This document shows positions 13,201 to 23,118 of a stretch of 64,000 nucleotides of DNA, piece after piece. Numbering within the stretch: position 1 is the first letter of the stretch; every line of letters starts with the position of its first letter. Below the pieces are notes generated by a model. It saw nothing but the letters and a program-made list of their open reading frames with translations. It made no database searches and was not told the origin of the DNA. Position numbers and translations under genes: made by a program. The stretch is from Antedon mediterranea. Lineage: Eukaryota > Echinodermata > Crinoidea > Comatulida > Antedonidae. The stretch spans positions 17,801,001 to 17,865,000 of the forward strand of contig NC_092673.1 in NCBI RefSeq assembly GCF_964355755.1, read 5' to 3'.

Positions 13201-15602
13201 TTAACAGGCAATTGAAACTGATCAACTGTAGGCTAATTCTGTGTTTTTTCCACTTCTTGTATAATTAATTAAAATCATACAAATGATCTGAAGCTAATCT
13301 TTTTTGGGTCTAAATTAATACAAAATCAAAAACTGGTCTCTCTCTCATGGCTTTGTTTTGCAAAAATTCTATGGACATCCATGTGTACTGCATGCAGTGG
13401 ATATTTACATTAGAACAAATTTGAAAATGGACCAAACATGCATTGTCATTGATTGAAAACAACACATTATTTACTTGAAATTTAATTTAATTCATTTATT
13501 TATTGTCTTTTCAGGTCAACTAGACAATCCAATGTAAGTAGTTTATGGGTTATCTAACTTTAATTTAACAACACTCACATTAACTCAGCAACACCAATTG
13601 TTATTGTTTTCGTTGCTGTTGATAGGTGTCAATTGGGGTCATACTAATCTATGCCCTGTATCGCCCGGTAGGGTTTATATAAAATGTTATCAAGTACACA
13701 GTAACATTATATTTAATGTTATTGTGATATGGAATTGTACAGTTTATACATTTTTAATGTAAATAACTGTCAAAATTCGAAAAGAAAAGTACAACAATAT
13801 TTTAGTTGATAAAAACTTGTGTCTGGAAAGAAAATATATTTAAATATATAAATAGTATAAGTTAAATTTACCATTAGAGAATGTTAATAACGTGTACTTG
13901 ATATCATTTTACACCATAAAATTTGTGCCATCAAACTCTACTGGCCGTAGATTAGTATGACAAGTCAATTGACAACAAGAGAAGAATTTTTACCATGCTA
14001 TTTTTTTTTTTACAGTTTTATTCTGAAAATGTTTCAAATACAGTAGTTATATTTGACCATTGATACAAAGTTATGACATACAGACATGTATAGCAAAATT
14101 AGTATTTACAATGATTATGTAAAATATTTATAGATAAGACAAACAAGAATGCATTGAGGTTTTTCTTGTAACATGCTCTCATGATTTTTGTATGGAGCAT
14201 CATCAAATATAATACTCATCCTGTTAGCAAGAAGCCACAAAGTATGATTTGAAAAACAAAGAATTTTAACTTTCATTACTGAATCAATACAATTTTAACA
14301 TTTTGTTAATGAATGATCACTTGTTTATAAGTAATTGTATCAATTAGGTAATGTTAAACAACAAGAAACTATTGTAATATATTAATACTTGTGTTTCTGT
14401 TTTTCATTTCTAGTCTGAACCAAATGAGGTCTTTTTGGAAGTTTTTAAAAGGTATTTCTTTTTTTATTATTTTTCTATTTCTTGTTAGTTCAGATTCTAA
14501 AAAAAGTTTAGTTTGTTGTTACATTGTTTTTCTATTAGAAGATTGGATGAAATTTGTAAGATTTTTTTCTTCCTTAAATAGTAATTACCTCCTCCAAGAC
14601 GGTTATATTTTCACCCCTGTATGTTTGTGTGTGTGTGTGTGTGTCTGTGAACAGCCTGGAGGCCACAGTTTCATCCGAATCTGGCCAAATTTGGCCACAA
14701 TGATCTATGCCCAATTTTGAGGGGAAAAAGTCATAGGCCAAGGTCACAACTACTGGAACAAAAAACTATTTTACTGCCTAGAGACCACAGTTTTTATCCG
14801 ATTCTCACCAAACTTAGCCACAATGATCAATGACTCATCATATAATTGTGGTTAAATTTTGAAGGGTCAGGGTCAAAGATCAAGGTCCACAAAAAAAAAA
14901 GAAATAAAAAAAAAAAAAAAAAAACCTCAGCGAGAATTAAACCAGCGATCTTAACTGTGAGAGGCTAGATACATAACCATTACACCAAACTCTCATCCAC
15001 AACTTTGTAGTGTGCAGTTAGCCTATTTACACTTAGAACTAATAACAAAAAATTTTTTTTAAATATATATATTTTCCACGGATATTTTATGTAGGGGAAT
15101 TTTACAGTAGGCGGAGGTTTGTACTCTCGGAGTACCCTCTAGTTATAAATTGTATTTTAGCTAATATTATATATATCCCAGTAGGATGGTCCGGTAGAGT
15201 TTTATGGTATTAATATTGTATGTGTTTTTAAGCATCAAGGAAAACCAATTTCATGTTCGCCTTGTTGTGTTCATGACAATAAAGATTTATCTTATCTTAT
15301 CTTATCTTATTAGTTATAAATATTGATAATCTTATAAACTCAAGCAAAAGTATTTTTGTTCTACTTTGATTTCAGAACACTGGTGTATAGTCACTTCTGT
15401 AGTCACTGTATTCTTGTTTTGTCTACTTGTAATCACTGTAATCCTGCTGCTATGCTTTCCTGAAGCACAAGCAAGAATTGGCTTAGGTGCAACTTTTATG
15501 CTTGGTAGTGGTGTTCCATTAATCTGGTATATGCATAAAAAAATGACTCGTGCTCAGCAGTCAGAAAACACAACGGCAGGCACACAGACAACAACAGTCT
15601 AA
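1043..15602 (+). CDS. Gene A: ROCO-like GTPase with C-terminal membrane hairpin (5' end outside window)
   Basis: Eighteen exons can be joined by GT..AG signals and matching phases: 1043-1211, 1340-1425, 2063-2130, 2308-2533, 3420-3547, 4223-4312, 6713-6919, 7865-8107, 8408-8596, 9150-9350, 9652-9966, 10217-10270, 10795-11002, 11539-11580, 12385-12441, 13515-13533, 14414-14451 and 15376-15602. They give about 854 residues. Order: P-loop GQEGVGKT, switch region, Asp/Asn-rich insert, WDHGGQ (G3), THKG at the G4 place, FAIENS, COR-like region, Cys-rich segment, linker, two hydrophobic segments. The family assignment to Roc-COR GTPases rests on the order and spacing of these motifs. The first exon starts in phase 1, like the P-loop exon of gene B that follows DED exons, so DED exons may lie left of the window. 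One exon (4223-4312) has AA instead of AG as acceptor, so the gene may be damaged or alternatively spliced. Function in death-fold signalling is inference. Confidence 0.8.
1340..2130 (+). CDS. Gene A exons: switch I region (1340-1425, 2063-2130)
   Basis: Exon 1340-1425 (86 nt) encodes a segment with SVTNGIALTT and a following Trp, corresponding to the STDGI...W switch I region of ROCO GTPases. Gene B has TDGI at the same place, in an exon of the same length. Exon 2063-2130 encodes a Lys/Arg-rich helix (KLVADKLRRAW). The intron between them holds a MITE at 1441-1593. Both exons keep the frame and match gene B exons 55228-55313 and 55680-55738. Confidence 0.8.
1441..1593. mobile_element. MITE copy 1, TIR ACAAATAATGAATG
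   Basis: The ends are acaaataatgaatgttta and its partial inverse near 1576-1590. It shares both ends and the gagttggatggtg segment with 13014-13165. It lies in a gene A intron. Confidence 0.75.
2308..2533 (+). CDS. Gene A exon: Asp/Asn-rich low-complexity insert in the GTPase domain
   Basis: Acceptor at 2306-2307, donor gtttgt after 2533. The 75 residues are almost all Asp and Asn with some His and Gly, built from imperfect GAT/AAT-rich repeats. The exon lies between switch I and the G3 motif, where Roc domains normally have a short loop. Gene B has a shorter D/N-rich exon at the same place (55964-56048, 28 residues), which argues that this one is a true exon, expanded by replication slippage. 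The role is unknown; it could be a flexible or metal-binding acidic loop. Confidence 0.7.
3110..3345 (-). repeat. Dispersed repeat shared with 28468-28720 (opposite strand)
   Basis: Gene A intron sequence around ggaggtgtacaacttg, tgttgacaaagtta and gaaacgcatgcacaaaaata recurs inverted at 28468-28720. No coding capacity was seen, and the family is not recognised. Confidence 0.6.
3420..3547 (+). CDS. Gene A exon: G3 motif WDHGGQ
   Basis: The exon starts in phase 1, ends in phase 0 and encodes an acidic lead followed by FNIWDHGGQMMYHGIHR. WDxxGQ is the switch II (G3) signature of Ras-like and Roc GTPases. Donor gtaagt follows 3547. The gene B counterpart is 56660-56817, where the motif is the same and the acidic lead is longer. 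Confidence 0.88.
4223..4312 (+). CDS. Gene A exon after G3, with a non-AG acceptor
   Basis: The 90 nt align codon for codon with gene B exon 57287-57376 (TSEALYIVVFDLS, the beta strand after switch II). Gene B has ttccag before the exon; gene A has ttctaa at 4217-4222, so the acceptor dinucleotide is AA. The next AG downstream (4236-4237) would shift the frame and hit a stop after about five codons. Donor gtaagt after 4312 is intact. Skipping the exon would keep the frame (90 nt, phase 0-0) but remove a core strand of the GTPase fold. Confidence 0.6.
5212..6227 (+). repeat. 1-kb dispersed repeat with tRNA-like tail, copy 1
   Basis: It is homologous to 62026-62772 in the same orientation. It includes a tRNA-like segment (about 5965-6033) with ggctcagtggtc and ggtaccgagatcgagtctc, resembling A and B boxes, so the element may be a SINE-containing composite. 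It lies in the gene A intron 4313-6712. Copy 1 has about 170 bp not present in copy 2. Confidence 0.7.
6713..6919 (+). CDS. Gene A exon: G4 region with THKG
   Basis: Phase 0-0, 69 codons. It ends a helix (WSNLQFILSFI), carries a charged stretch, then PTILIVGTHKGKLG, the strand and loop where G4 normally reads THxD or NKxD. A 24-bp unit coding for an eight-residue Lys/Glu/Asp block occurs twice in tandem (about 6794-6841), and gene B has one diverged copy. The exon matches gene B 57476-57655. Confidence 0.85.
6945..7727. mobile_element. 783-bp element with TIR AGGGAGTTTTC..AGGAGCACGTAAAC
   Basis: About 30 bp of inverted ends enclose a decayed LINE fragment. It sits in the gene A intron 6920-7864. 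No clear target duplication was found. Confidence 0.75.
7035..7405 (-). mobile_element. LINE reverse-transcriptase C-terminal fragment
   Basis: On the minus strand, with stops and a frameshift, one reads ACPVWHFGLTDAQT and further on SRADTCGRVLRNSENLSEFF, the usual conserved tail of CR1/jockey-type LINE proteins. It is a dead fragment. Confidence 0.6.
7865..8107 (+). CDS. Gene A exon: end of Roc domain, start of COR-like region
   Basis: Phase 0-0, 81 codons. It contains PYFAIENS, the strand typical of the end of Roc domains, a helix, and VPLKWMRFR, which matches the VPxxWxxF start of COR regions. Gene B exon 57868-58116 is closely similar. The intron before it holds a 783-bp inverted-repeat element (6945-7727). 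Confidence 0.85.
8408..9350 (+). CDS. Gene A exons: COR-like region, first half (8408-8596, 9150-9350)
   Basis: Exon 8408-8596 (63 codons) has VLNFLYDIDEIIYM followed by a VNPNSLVNIV segment, corresponding to the FLHDLGxI..L.P.WL..V pattern of COR domains. Exon 9150-9350 (67 codons) continues with a helix and FEFLVELMIQLGFICE, a winged-helix-like element of COR, then a Ser/Thr-rich tail. Both are phase 0-0, with acceptors ttag and donors gtaagt and gtaggt. Gene B has matching exons at 59280-59468 and 59605-59787. Confidence 0.85.
8745..8905. repeat. Imperfect inverted repeat (MITE-like)
   Basis: The arms tcaaatcaaatgacatcatga and tcatgacatcatttgatttga pair around an AT-rich centre. It is intronic in gene A. 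Confidence 0.6.
9652..9966 (+). CDS. Gene A exon: COR-like region, second half
   Basis: One 105-codon exon encodes RSFFVPLRF, then SIYYDFEGYLPDVLFPYVV and further strands. FVPxLL followed by ..F.F.G.LP.GLF is the usual second half of COR. It is well conserved with gene B exon 60043-60351. Acceptor tttcag at 9646-9651, donor gtattg after 9966. Confidence 0.85.
10217..11002 (+). CDS. Gene A exons: Cys-rich segment (10217-10270, 10795-11002)
   Basis: The small exon (18 codons) has CDLCPQAC. The next exon has RCILCSCSDKKKKHI and further Cys residues before LFGG. The clustered Cys and His residues suggest a metal-binding fold, though I do not recognise a named zinc-finger family. In gene B the small exon has lost the first CxxC, while the second keeps CILCDVC...HI. 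The second exon ends in phase 1 at donor gtaaag. Confidence 0.78.
11539..14451 (+). CDS. Gene A small linker exons (11539-11580, 12385-12441, 13515-13533, 14414-14451)
   Basis: Four short exons are inferred from acceptor and donor signals and from phase continuity between the Cys-rich exon and the membrane exon. They encode a Ser/Pro/Asp-rich linker ending in a basic-aromatic piece (MRSFWKFLK) just before the membrane. Phases run 1-1, 1-1, 1-2, 2-1, so each join stays open. No counterparts were found in gene B within the window, so these calls rest on splice logic alone. The introns hold a hairpin (11733-11799) and a MITE (13014-13165). Confidence 0.55.
11733..11799. repeat. Near-perfect hairpin
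   Basis: atgtttcggggatagccca and its partner tgggctatgcccgaaacat, with catcaggt/acctgatg inside, form a stem of about 28 bp with a short loop. It is intronic in gene A and probably a MITE core. Confidence 0.8.
13014..13165. mobile_element. MITE copy 2, TIR ACAAATAATGAATG
   Basis: Second copy of the element at 1441-1593, with a diverged centre and a well preserved inverted end (aacattcattatttgt). It lies in another gene A intron. Confidence 0.75.
14584..15145. mobile_element. Composite repeat with tRNA-like SINE part (minus strand)
   Basis: It starts at tacctcctccaag and ends at ggcggaggtttgtactctcggagt. In the middle are a (GT)n run, duplicated ggccacagttt..ccgaatctggcca modules, and a minus-strand tRNA-like unit near 14925-15002 (tggtgtaatggttat ... 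ggtttaattctc). It lies in the gene A intron before the last exon. A related end in opposite orientation occurs at 61800-61925. Confidence 0.6.
15190..15312 (+). mobile_element. Retroposon 3' tail with (CTTAT)n
   Basis: The tail ends gacaataaagatttatc followed by cttat repeats, typical of LINE/SINE 3' ends. No coding part is seen. Confidence 0.5.
15376..15602 (+). CDS. Gene A last exon: two transmembrane segments and stop
   Basis: Acceptor tttcag at 15370-15375. The exon encodes a very hydrophobic run (VTSVVTVFLFCLLVITVILL), a short loop with acidic and basic residues, then a second hydrophobic run (GLGATFMLGSGVPLIWYM), a basic stop-transfer MHKKM and a polar Thr-rich tail ending in TAA. This predicts a membrane hairpin, with both the GTPase domain and the tail on the same side, presumably cytosolic. 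The last 60 nt of the exon are repeated downstream in the 128-bp array. Confidence 0.8.
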
Positions 15603-16048
15603 AACAAGAACAATAGATATGACATAATCAATTAACTGTATGTTTAAATACATCATGTCATATTAAAAAAATGACTCGTGCTCAGCAGTCAGAAAACACA
15701 ACGGCAGGCACACAGACAACAACAGTCTAAAACAAGAACAATAGATATGACATAATCAATTAACTGTATGTTTAAATACATCATGTCATATTAAAAAAAT
15801 GACTCGTGCTCAGCAGTCAGAAAACACAACGGCAGGCACACAGACAACAACAGTCTAAAACAAGAACAATAGATGTGACATAATCAATTAACTGTATGTG
15901 CAAATACATCATGTCATATTAAAAAAATGACTCGTGCTCAGCAGTCAGAAAACACAACGGCAGGCACACAGACAACAACAGTCTAAAACAAGAACAATAG
16001 ATGTGACATAATCAATTAACTGTATGTGCAAATACATCATGTCATATT
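15537..16048 (+). repeat. 128-bp tandem repeat, 4 copies, of the last coding bases plus 3' UTR
   Basis: The segment beginning with the last basic/polar codons of gene A, its stop codon and the following 3' UTR is repeated four times with a constant 128-bp period (ATG of the unit at 15543, 15671, 15799, 15927). Units 1 and 2 share one set of variants (gatatgac, gtttaaat) and units 3 and 4 another (gatgtgac, gtgcaaat), so the array probably arose by two rounds of duplication. Only the first unit is in frame with the protein. Confidence 0.93.
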
Positions 16049-18803
16049 ACAAATTTTAAATGCAAAGAAAGAACTTGTAAGAGTGCTGAAGATAGATGTG
16101 GAATGATTCAGCACAATTGATTGCAAGAACAAAAATAACAAAATGAAGGGGAAAGGTGTTGTGTCATGAAAGAAAACATTCCAAAATTGTATATATTTAT
16201 AAGTAGAATAATTAGTAGTATAGCTTTTATAACTTTGTAATATGAAACACCATAAAAAGAACAAAAAATACTATACAAAAATTACAAGGTCAATATCATG
16301 TGTATGGATGACAGGATTACATCACAAAAGAAGACATGAATACAAATGAAACATTAAAATATTATAAACAGGATAATACTGACAGTAGCAAAGTAATTGT
16401 GAAGCTTGTCACAATGATGAATGGCTGAGCTCTAGAGGGGTTTAATTTTGAAAGCAAAACAACCGATTATTAATGGTGTGAATAAAGTAACTCCAATTTC
16501 TTGACAAAAGAAACATGACAAATTTTCAAAAACCAGTTAAATGGCAGCCATAAAATAACGGTTAAAAACACCTAATCGATTTTAGTGTTAGAATGTTCTG
16601 GTTATCGCTCTGTACAATTTTTAGCTGCAAAAACAGTTATTTGATTGACATCCGTTGACCTGGAGTCAACTACACTTTAGTAACGTTTAAAATGACTGTC
16701 TGAGTACATTGCATTTTGGGTACTGCTAATGATCACCCACTGGTTTAAACGGTTATTTGGGAGTCCAAATTTAGCAGAAATGCAGTTAAATATAAACTTT
16801 TTAATATATTTTGAAATAAACGATTTATTTTGCGTTATGCAGAAGAAAGAGACCATAAGGAAACCAGAGAGTTTTTACTCCTTGCTGGTACATTGATTTC
16901 AAGTTCTAAATTGGACAAACAGACATGCTTGCTATTTTGTCTAGGTATCATACCTTGTACAGTACATATAAATCAGTACTAAGTATTTAGTAACAATAGA
17001 AGCCCATACAATGTGTTCTTCATACATTTTGTCTGTATTTCAACTATAACATGTAAAGTAATGTCCGGTATTAAAAGTTTGTCATTTGTTGTGTCGGTTG
17101 GTGCCGTTGGAATGTAGACCTAATTTACATTCTATGAGTCACTCCCTTTATAATGATTGTGTAGCAGAGAGAAAACATTTTATTACTCTTTTTTTTTTTG
17201 TATATAATATTAATATGGTTGCTCACGTTTAAAGTAGATTTTTAATTATAATACTAAACTGTATAAAAACTCTACCTTGATGTTTGGTACTTAGACTTGC
17301 CACAAGTCTGTATGTATTGTCTTTTTTATTTATTTTTTTTATTTCGATTTTTGTCTGAAGCTCAAGTAGTATACGTATGAAACGCCATATGTGCCAAAAT
17401 ATATATTTGTTTACTAATTAGTAATATTAAGTCAAAACTCCGTCTGGAACCCAGACTAGGGTGTACTGTTTGATCTCACTCTGTTAGCTGTATTGACTAT
17501 GTTATATTTTATCCATAGTTGATTGACTTAATGATAGTTTTCAGTGACATTGATTATAACATTCACATTAATAATTTATGATTATTTAGATTGTGGTTAC
17601 CAAAGTGGTATTAATGACATCATTGATAATTATCGTACCATGCTATGTAATTTTGATGTGTAAATGTACTGATATCTTATATTACTGTAATTTTCATATC
17701 TATGAAACAAACCCAAATAAATACAGATTGTTGAATATACCACGACAGTAATAAAGATTTCTTAAATAAAAATTGGTGGGAGAACAGAGCAGCCGACTAA
17801 GTTTTTATTGTGATCAGAAATGATACCATTATTGAAAAAAATGTTATTGAACTGAAATACTATAGTAACAATTTTTCGACAATTTATTGTGGATAATATT
17901 AATATTCACAATCTGTAGTTGTTGACAGGTGATAATGATAACTATTAATATACCAATCTGTGTGAACTGTCATCTTAAAATGTCTGTTTAATTCATATTT
18001 TGCAATTTCAATGTTTTTATTCTTAATGCTGCATTTTGGGTAAAGTTTGACCTACTGTAATTAATATAATAATTCAATCCACAATAACATATTTGTCTTT
18101 CTTTTCTAAATACAGTAAATGAACAGAGTTTGAATAGTAAAAATAAAGAGGCAAAATACCCTGGAACTGGAAGTACTTTGGAAAGTCTTACAATTTTATT
18201 TTACTTGAGAGAACCAGTTAATTATATAGTTTGTTAATTAATTAATGATATTGATGTGCAGAATTACAAAAACTAAACACATGGAAATGAGACCAGGTAA
18301 ACGAAAGCAAATAATTAAATCCTTGCACCCTCTAATCCTTACCATACTAGACATAGACACAACTTTTGTTGAATCCCATTGTGCTACTAAACACCACTTC
18401 TCTAGCCCTGTTCCATATTTGATCCGATTATTAAACAAACAATGATTAAATCTAAATTAATGTTTGATGAATTGTTTATACAGTAGTGTTCAGTTTTTGT
18501 ACAGTACTAAATTATATTTTTTATGAATACATTTTATGATGTCTGTTTGTTGAAATGATTTGAAATGTTTTTTTCACTTTTAATAAAAATTTTGTAAATT
18601 AAAACTCAATTCAGTGTTTATGCTGCTATTTAATGTTTATATATTTTTTATAAATACTAATGAATGAAAAACTCATTTGTTTATTTTTAAGGATAGTGTT
18701 TTTTGAAGGTGTAGATTTTAACATCGAGGAGATCATTATATCAAAATGTACGTGCTTAGCTATTGTTAAAAATTCATTGTAGTACAGGAAAACTATGAAA
18801 TAT
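16049..18803. other. Gene A 3' UTR and intergenic DNA
   Basis: Candidate polyadenylation signals (aataaa) follow at about 16484, 16815, 17718 and 17751; which one is used cannot be told. A 66-codon frame at 18245-18445 with an open antisense frame is unrecognised and may be transposon debris. Nothing else was seen. Confidence 0.4.
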
Positions 18804-21800
18804 GGTTGAAAAAATTGCAAAAGAATTTATTTCACCACAACGCATTTCTATAAGGTCCCTATATGAACATATTAAAAGTCTAGAAAAATCCAGGTAGGGG
18901 AAATAGGTTTTTTTAAACAAAATGTCCGCCAATGGCGAAAATGCCTAAAAAAGGACAAAAAAACAGTAGATCTAATTACCACTTTATAGCGGTTTTTACA
19001 ATGATTTTTATATTTCTTTACAGTTTCGAAGATCTGAACTACAAAACACATTATTTTAAGTGCTGTTAATTAGAAAATGGCCGCAAAACAAATGTTTAAG
19101 TATCTAGATATTCCTATTGTTATAATATATAAAACGCAGTCCTTCCTATGCTTAATACATAGGATTACGGTGTCTAAAAATAAATCAGTTCATTCACATT
19201 TTGTACTGTTATAATATATTACAACATTGGTGGTGCCAGTGGGGAGGGGTATAGGGATGGGAGATCATATGGGAAGGGTGAGGGAGTCTGTCCGACCCCC
19301 CATCCCCTCTCCCCAATTGGCTATTTTCGGGAGTATATGTAGACAATATGATGATATTTCCTAATATAAAACAATACCCCATTGAGTGCTGTTTCAAGGA
19401 TTTACATTTTTAAAAGTGACTAAAACTACCCTTTACCGGTATAATATTGTCTGAACATCTGGGTGCGCTCCCATTGATGGCCCAGCCAATTGATGCTAGC
19501 TACGCTCTCTCCCCATCCCCCCCCCCCCCACCCCTCATCGGGAAAATCCTTGCGCCATCACTGGACTACAATCTATTACTGTATTTATTCGGATAAACGC
19601 TACATTTAGAAAATTCGAATAAAGCCCCATAGGACATTGTTTTGAATAACCTACACCACCGCACCCCTCCCCCGCCCCCATCGGACATCATTTTGAATTT
19701 ATTTCCACGAATGTACGCCCCGCCACATGCATATTATACACAATATTGTATTTTAACACATTTCTATTTGTAATAGAATTCACTGAATGGCATGATGGTG
19801 TTGTATTTGTTCACATTACACACCCACAAAAATAAACGCCGCTCCGAATAAACTCCTCACGACGATTACACGCCCCACTACCCTCCTTAAAAATCAACCA
19901 CCAAGGGCATTTATTCAAATAAATGCGGTAATTTCACTTTCATCTTATCAGTATCTCATCCTCCATCTATTGGTGGGGAATTGAGCATGTGCTGTGCCGT
20001 AACATTCTTAAAAAATAGTGGAACAGCAGTCCAAACCATATTTTCTGCAACTGCAATTCATTTTACTACAACCTTTCAGGTACATCTAATCAACTTTAAT
20101 AGTTTCTCTGGTACTGGTAGTAAATTGGGCATCAATACTTTCCATCCCTCATGATAGTCTGTGGGTTGAAGAATATTTCCTATCCACTGCTATACCTGGT
20201 AATACAGTTTTTTGCAGCAAGGGAATAGATTTGCTTTTTGCAACTTTCTCAAAGAAAAGTAGGCTGTTTAAATTCTCCATTGACTTCCCTCCATATATAG
20301 CTACCAATGCCAAATTCCTGATGCAATGTTTTCTTCTTTTTTTTGGAAACTGTTTGGTTTACAGAATTTGACATACAACTCCAACTGTGATGTGATGATT
20401 TTTAAGACCAAAAAACCTTTTCCTAAACCAAATTTACCTACGGCCCATAATTATAACCATTAAACACAAGAGTTTACTTTGCCTTCACATAACGTAACAA
20501 ACATACATGGTACATAATAAATGTCTTGAAATGTTGCTGTTTCGGGCCAAGAGGTTTGATGTAGCAGTGTATGATAACATACAGTGGGCAGTGAGATGAA
20601 GGTTTCTGAGTAGTCTAGCAGTGTGTATGGAGTCAATGGAGTAAAAGAGGGCTGCAGGAAAAGTACAAGGTTCTTTTTTAACAAATGATGTATTGTGTAT
20701 GACTGTATCACATAGCCATCAATGATGAAATAGTATATGTAAGGGAATGTGCACTGCTTCTCTACTGATGAATATGGTTGATTTTGACCCATGTGTAATA
20801 ATATGTTCTTTCCTCTTAAATTAATATTCTGTCACGGTTGCTTCATTCATTGATTTATTACCGTATGTTCTCGATGGGGGAGCACTGTGAATGCATGTAA
20901 AGTCTTTTCTTGGTGTGAAGCTCTGTAAAAATTAATTTGCTTTTTATACATGAAATCCAGGGATGTGATACTACAACCCATCTATTTGGTATAGGAAAAG
21001 GTGTTAGTCTTAAAAAGTCATAACACCTGGGCAGTAGTATGCTTACAAACTCTGTAAAACCAAACATCTCCAAAAAAAAGAAAAGAAACCATCGCATCAG
21101 AGGAATTGGCATTGGTAGCTATATACTGTATGGAGGAATATGTTCTGGGAGAAAGTAGCAAAAAGCAAAACAGCACTTGAAATAAAGTCTATTCCCCCAA
21201 CAACAAATGCTGCAAAATGTCATTCCCTGCATGTCTATTACCATGGTACAGCAGTGGATAGAAAGTACTCTTCAACCCACAGACTGGGCCGGGATGGAAA
21301 GTTACAAATGGCGTGATGTGTCCATCAAATTTACCACCAATACCACGGCATCAGCACATGCTTAATTCCTACCTATAGACAGAGGATGATAACTGGACAA
21401 GGAAAATGAATGGATTAATAGATTGTAAGATTGTATAATTCTATTGTTGTGACAGTACAAATGTAGTCCTGCATTATAATGCAGGACTACGGTGTCTATT
21501 ATTATAATCGTGGTGATATCTTGATACTTAAATGTGTGTTTTTGCTGCTAAATAGCACTTAAATTAATATGTATATTGCAGTTTAAATGTTTGACACTAA
21601 AGAAATATGAAAATCATTATAAAAACTGCTATCAAGTGGTAATAGATATACAATATATGTTTTTTGTTCATTTTTAGACATTTTTCGCCATTGGCGGCCA
21701 TTTTGTTAAAAAAAAACCCTATTTCCCCTACCTAGATTTTTCTAGACTTTTAGTATGTTCATATAGGGACCTTATAGAAATTCATTGTGGTGAAAAAAAT

Positions 21801-21821
21801 TCTGTTGCAATTTTTTCAACC
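18804..21821. mobile_element. 3-kb foldback element with long inverted arms
   Basis: Outer ends ggttgaaaaaattgcaa (18804) and its inverse (to 21821) extend inward over about 280 bp including aggtccctatatgaaca. Pairing then resumes: 19955-20000 with 21345-21400, 20100-20240 with 21230-21350, 20290-20440 with 20990-21130. The arms therefore total about 1 kb and the loop is about 20450-20900. The left arm is longer because of a MITE at 19576-19931. The right arm read on the plus strand gives TTNAAKCHSLHVYYHG and nearby short frames, suggesting decayed protein coding sequence of an unidentified transposon-associated protein. Confidence 0.8.
19576..19931. mobile_element. MITE with TIR TTACxGxATTTATTCGxATAAA
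   Basis: The ends ttactgtatttattcggata and the inverse of ttcaaataaatgcggtaa flank C-rich sequence. It is nested in the left arm of the foldback at 18804-21821. Confidence 0.7.
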
Positions 21822-22377
21822 TTTTACTGATTCTGAGCATATCTTTCCTGTATATTATAGGAATAATATCCATTTACACAGCTATAATGTGTTACGTACA
21901 CAAATGGTGATTGCGCCCTCTATAAAAAATAAAATGTATTCACTCCAACAAACCACTGTACTCTCGCAACATGTTATTCTAAGAATGTCAACACACAAGA
22001 AGTAAGTTTTTGTTTCATTTTTGGCATACCATATCATATACGGAATTCTTTATACTGCATTATTTTAATGGCAGATCTTTCTTCTTTTAATTTTTTGGAT
22101 CTTATATTCGTATCCTAGGCTAGGCCTAGCCTAATACTACTCTAGGCTAGCCTATATTGCAATGCTAGGCTAGCTAGGCCTACTACTTCTAGCCATGCTC
22201 TAGCTAACAAAGGCCTACTACTACTAGCCTAGGCTTTTAACCCTAGCTAGGCCTACTACTTGATAGTACTATAGTAGGCATAGTAGAGTAGAGTAGGCAT
22301 GGAGGAAGTCTCCACAACTTGTTAGTTAAGAGATAACAGATGTCAACTGCATTGGATTGGATTGGTCCTCAGACGAG
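21822..22377. other. Spacer with ctaggcctag-rich tract
   Basis: No gene was seen. 22100-22290 is a low-complexity stretch of taggcctag/ctactact motifs. The rest is AT-rich and unremarkable. Confidence 0.4.
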
Positions 22378-23118
22378 GCAGGTCAAGTCGGCCCTAAACC
22401 GTCTCGGCCAAGGCCCAAAGTCAAGTCGGCCCCACGTCAAGTCGGCCTCAAGTCAACTCGGCCTCAAGTCAACTCGGCCTCAAGTCAACTCGGCCTCACG
22501 TCAACTCGGCCAAAAACTAATTGGTCAACTCGGCCACAATAAAGTATGGAACGCAAAAAGTGCTTAATATTATTATGATTCTTACTAGCCTAAGTATCCA
22601 CGCTTTAAAAAAAATGAAGAAATAAAAAAAATAATATAATTAAATAATATCATATAAAAAAATGAACTCATTGCCGATATGAATATAAGTACCCGCGTGT
22701 TACAAAAACACATGCAGGTACCGCATTTTAGTAAATCGAAGACGGAGGCCTACGTTTCACCATTTGGCCATAGAAAAAATAATCTTACATATCGTTTTTG
22801 TCCATGATGATTTGCTTTTTAAAAAAAGGGAATCCCCCGGTCAGTGAAAACACGTAGGTAGCAGTTGTAGATATCGAAAAAGCTGCCAAAGGCGCAGGGA
22901 GGCGCAGCTATGAATTGTTTTCAATTGTGCAATTTGAAATTTTATTAAACGTAAATAAAGGAAAGTTGGTGAAATCATTCCTATTTTGTTTGACCGATTA
23001 TTTTTTGGCCGAGTTGACGTGAGGCCGAGTTGACTTGAGGCCGACTTGACTTGGGGCCGACTTGACTTGGGGCCGACTTGACTTTGGCCGAGACGGTTTA
23101 GGGCCGACTTGGATCGAA
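22378..23118. mobile_element. Foldback element 1 with 16-bp subrepeat inverted ends
   Basis: The left end (22378-22535) has a tandem array of 16-bp units of the type GGCCTCAAGTCAACTC, preceded by ccctaaaccgtctcggcca. The right end (22998-23118) carries the same in inverse orientation. The interior shows no gene. Inverted repeats built of short tandem units are the hallmark of foldback transposons, of which the sea urchin TU elements are an example. Confidence 0.85.

Noticed and set aside
18238-18445. Two antiparallel 66-codon frames
   Set aside because: Neither is recognised and there is no splice or repeat support; probably chance or debris.
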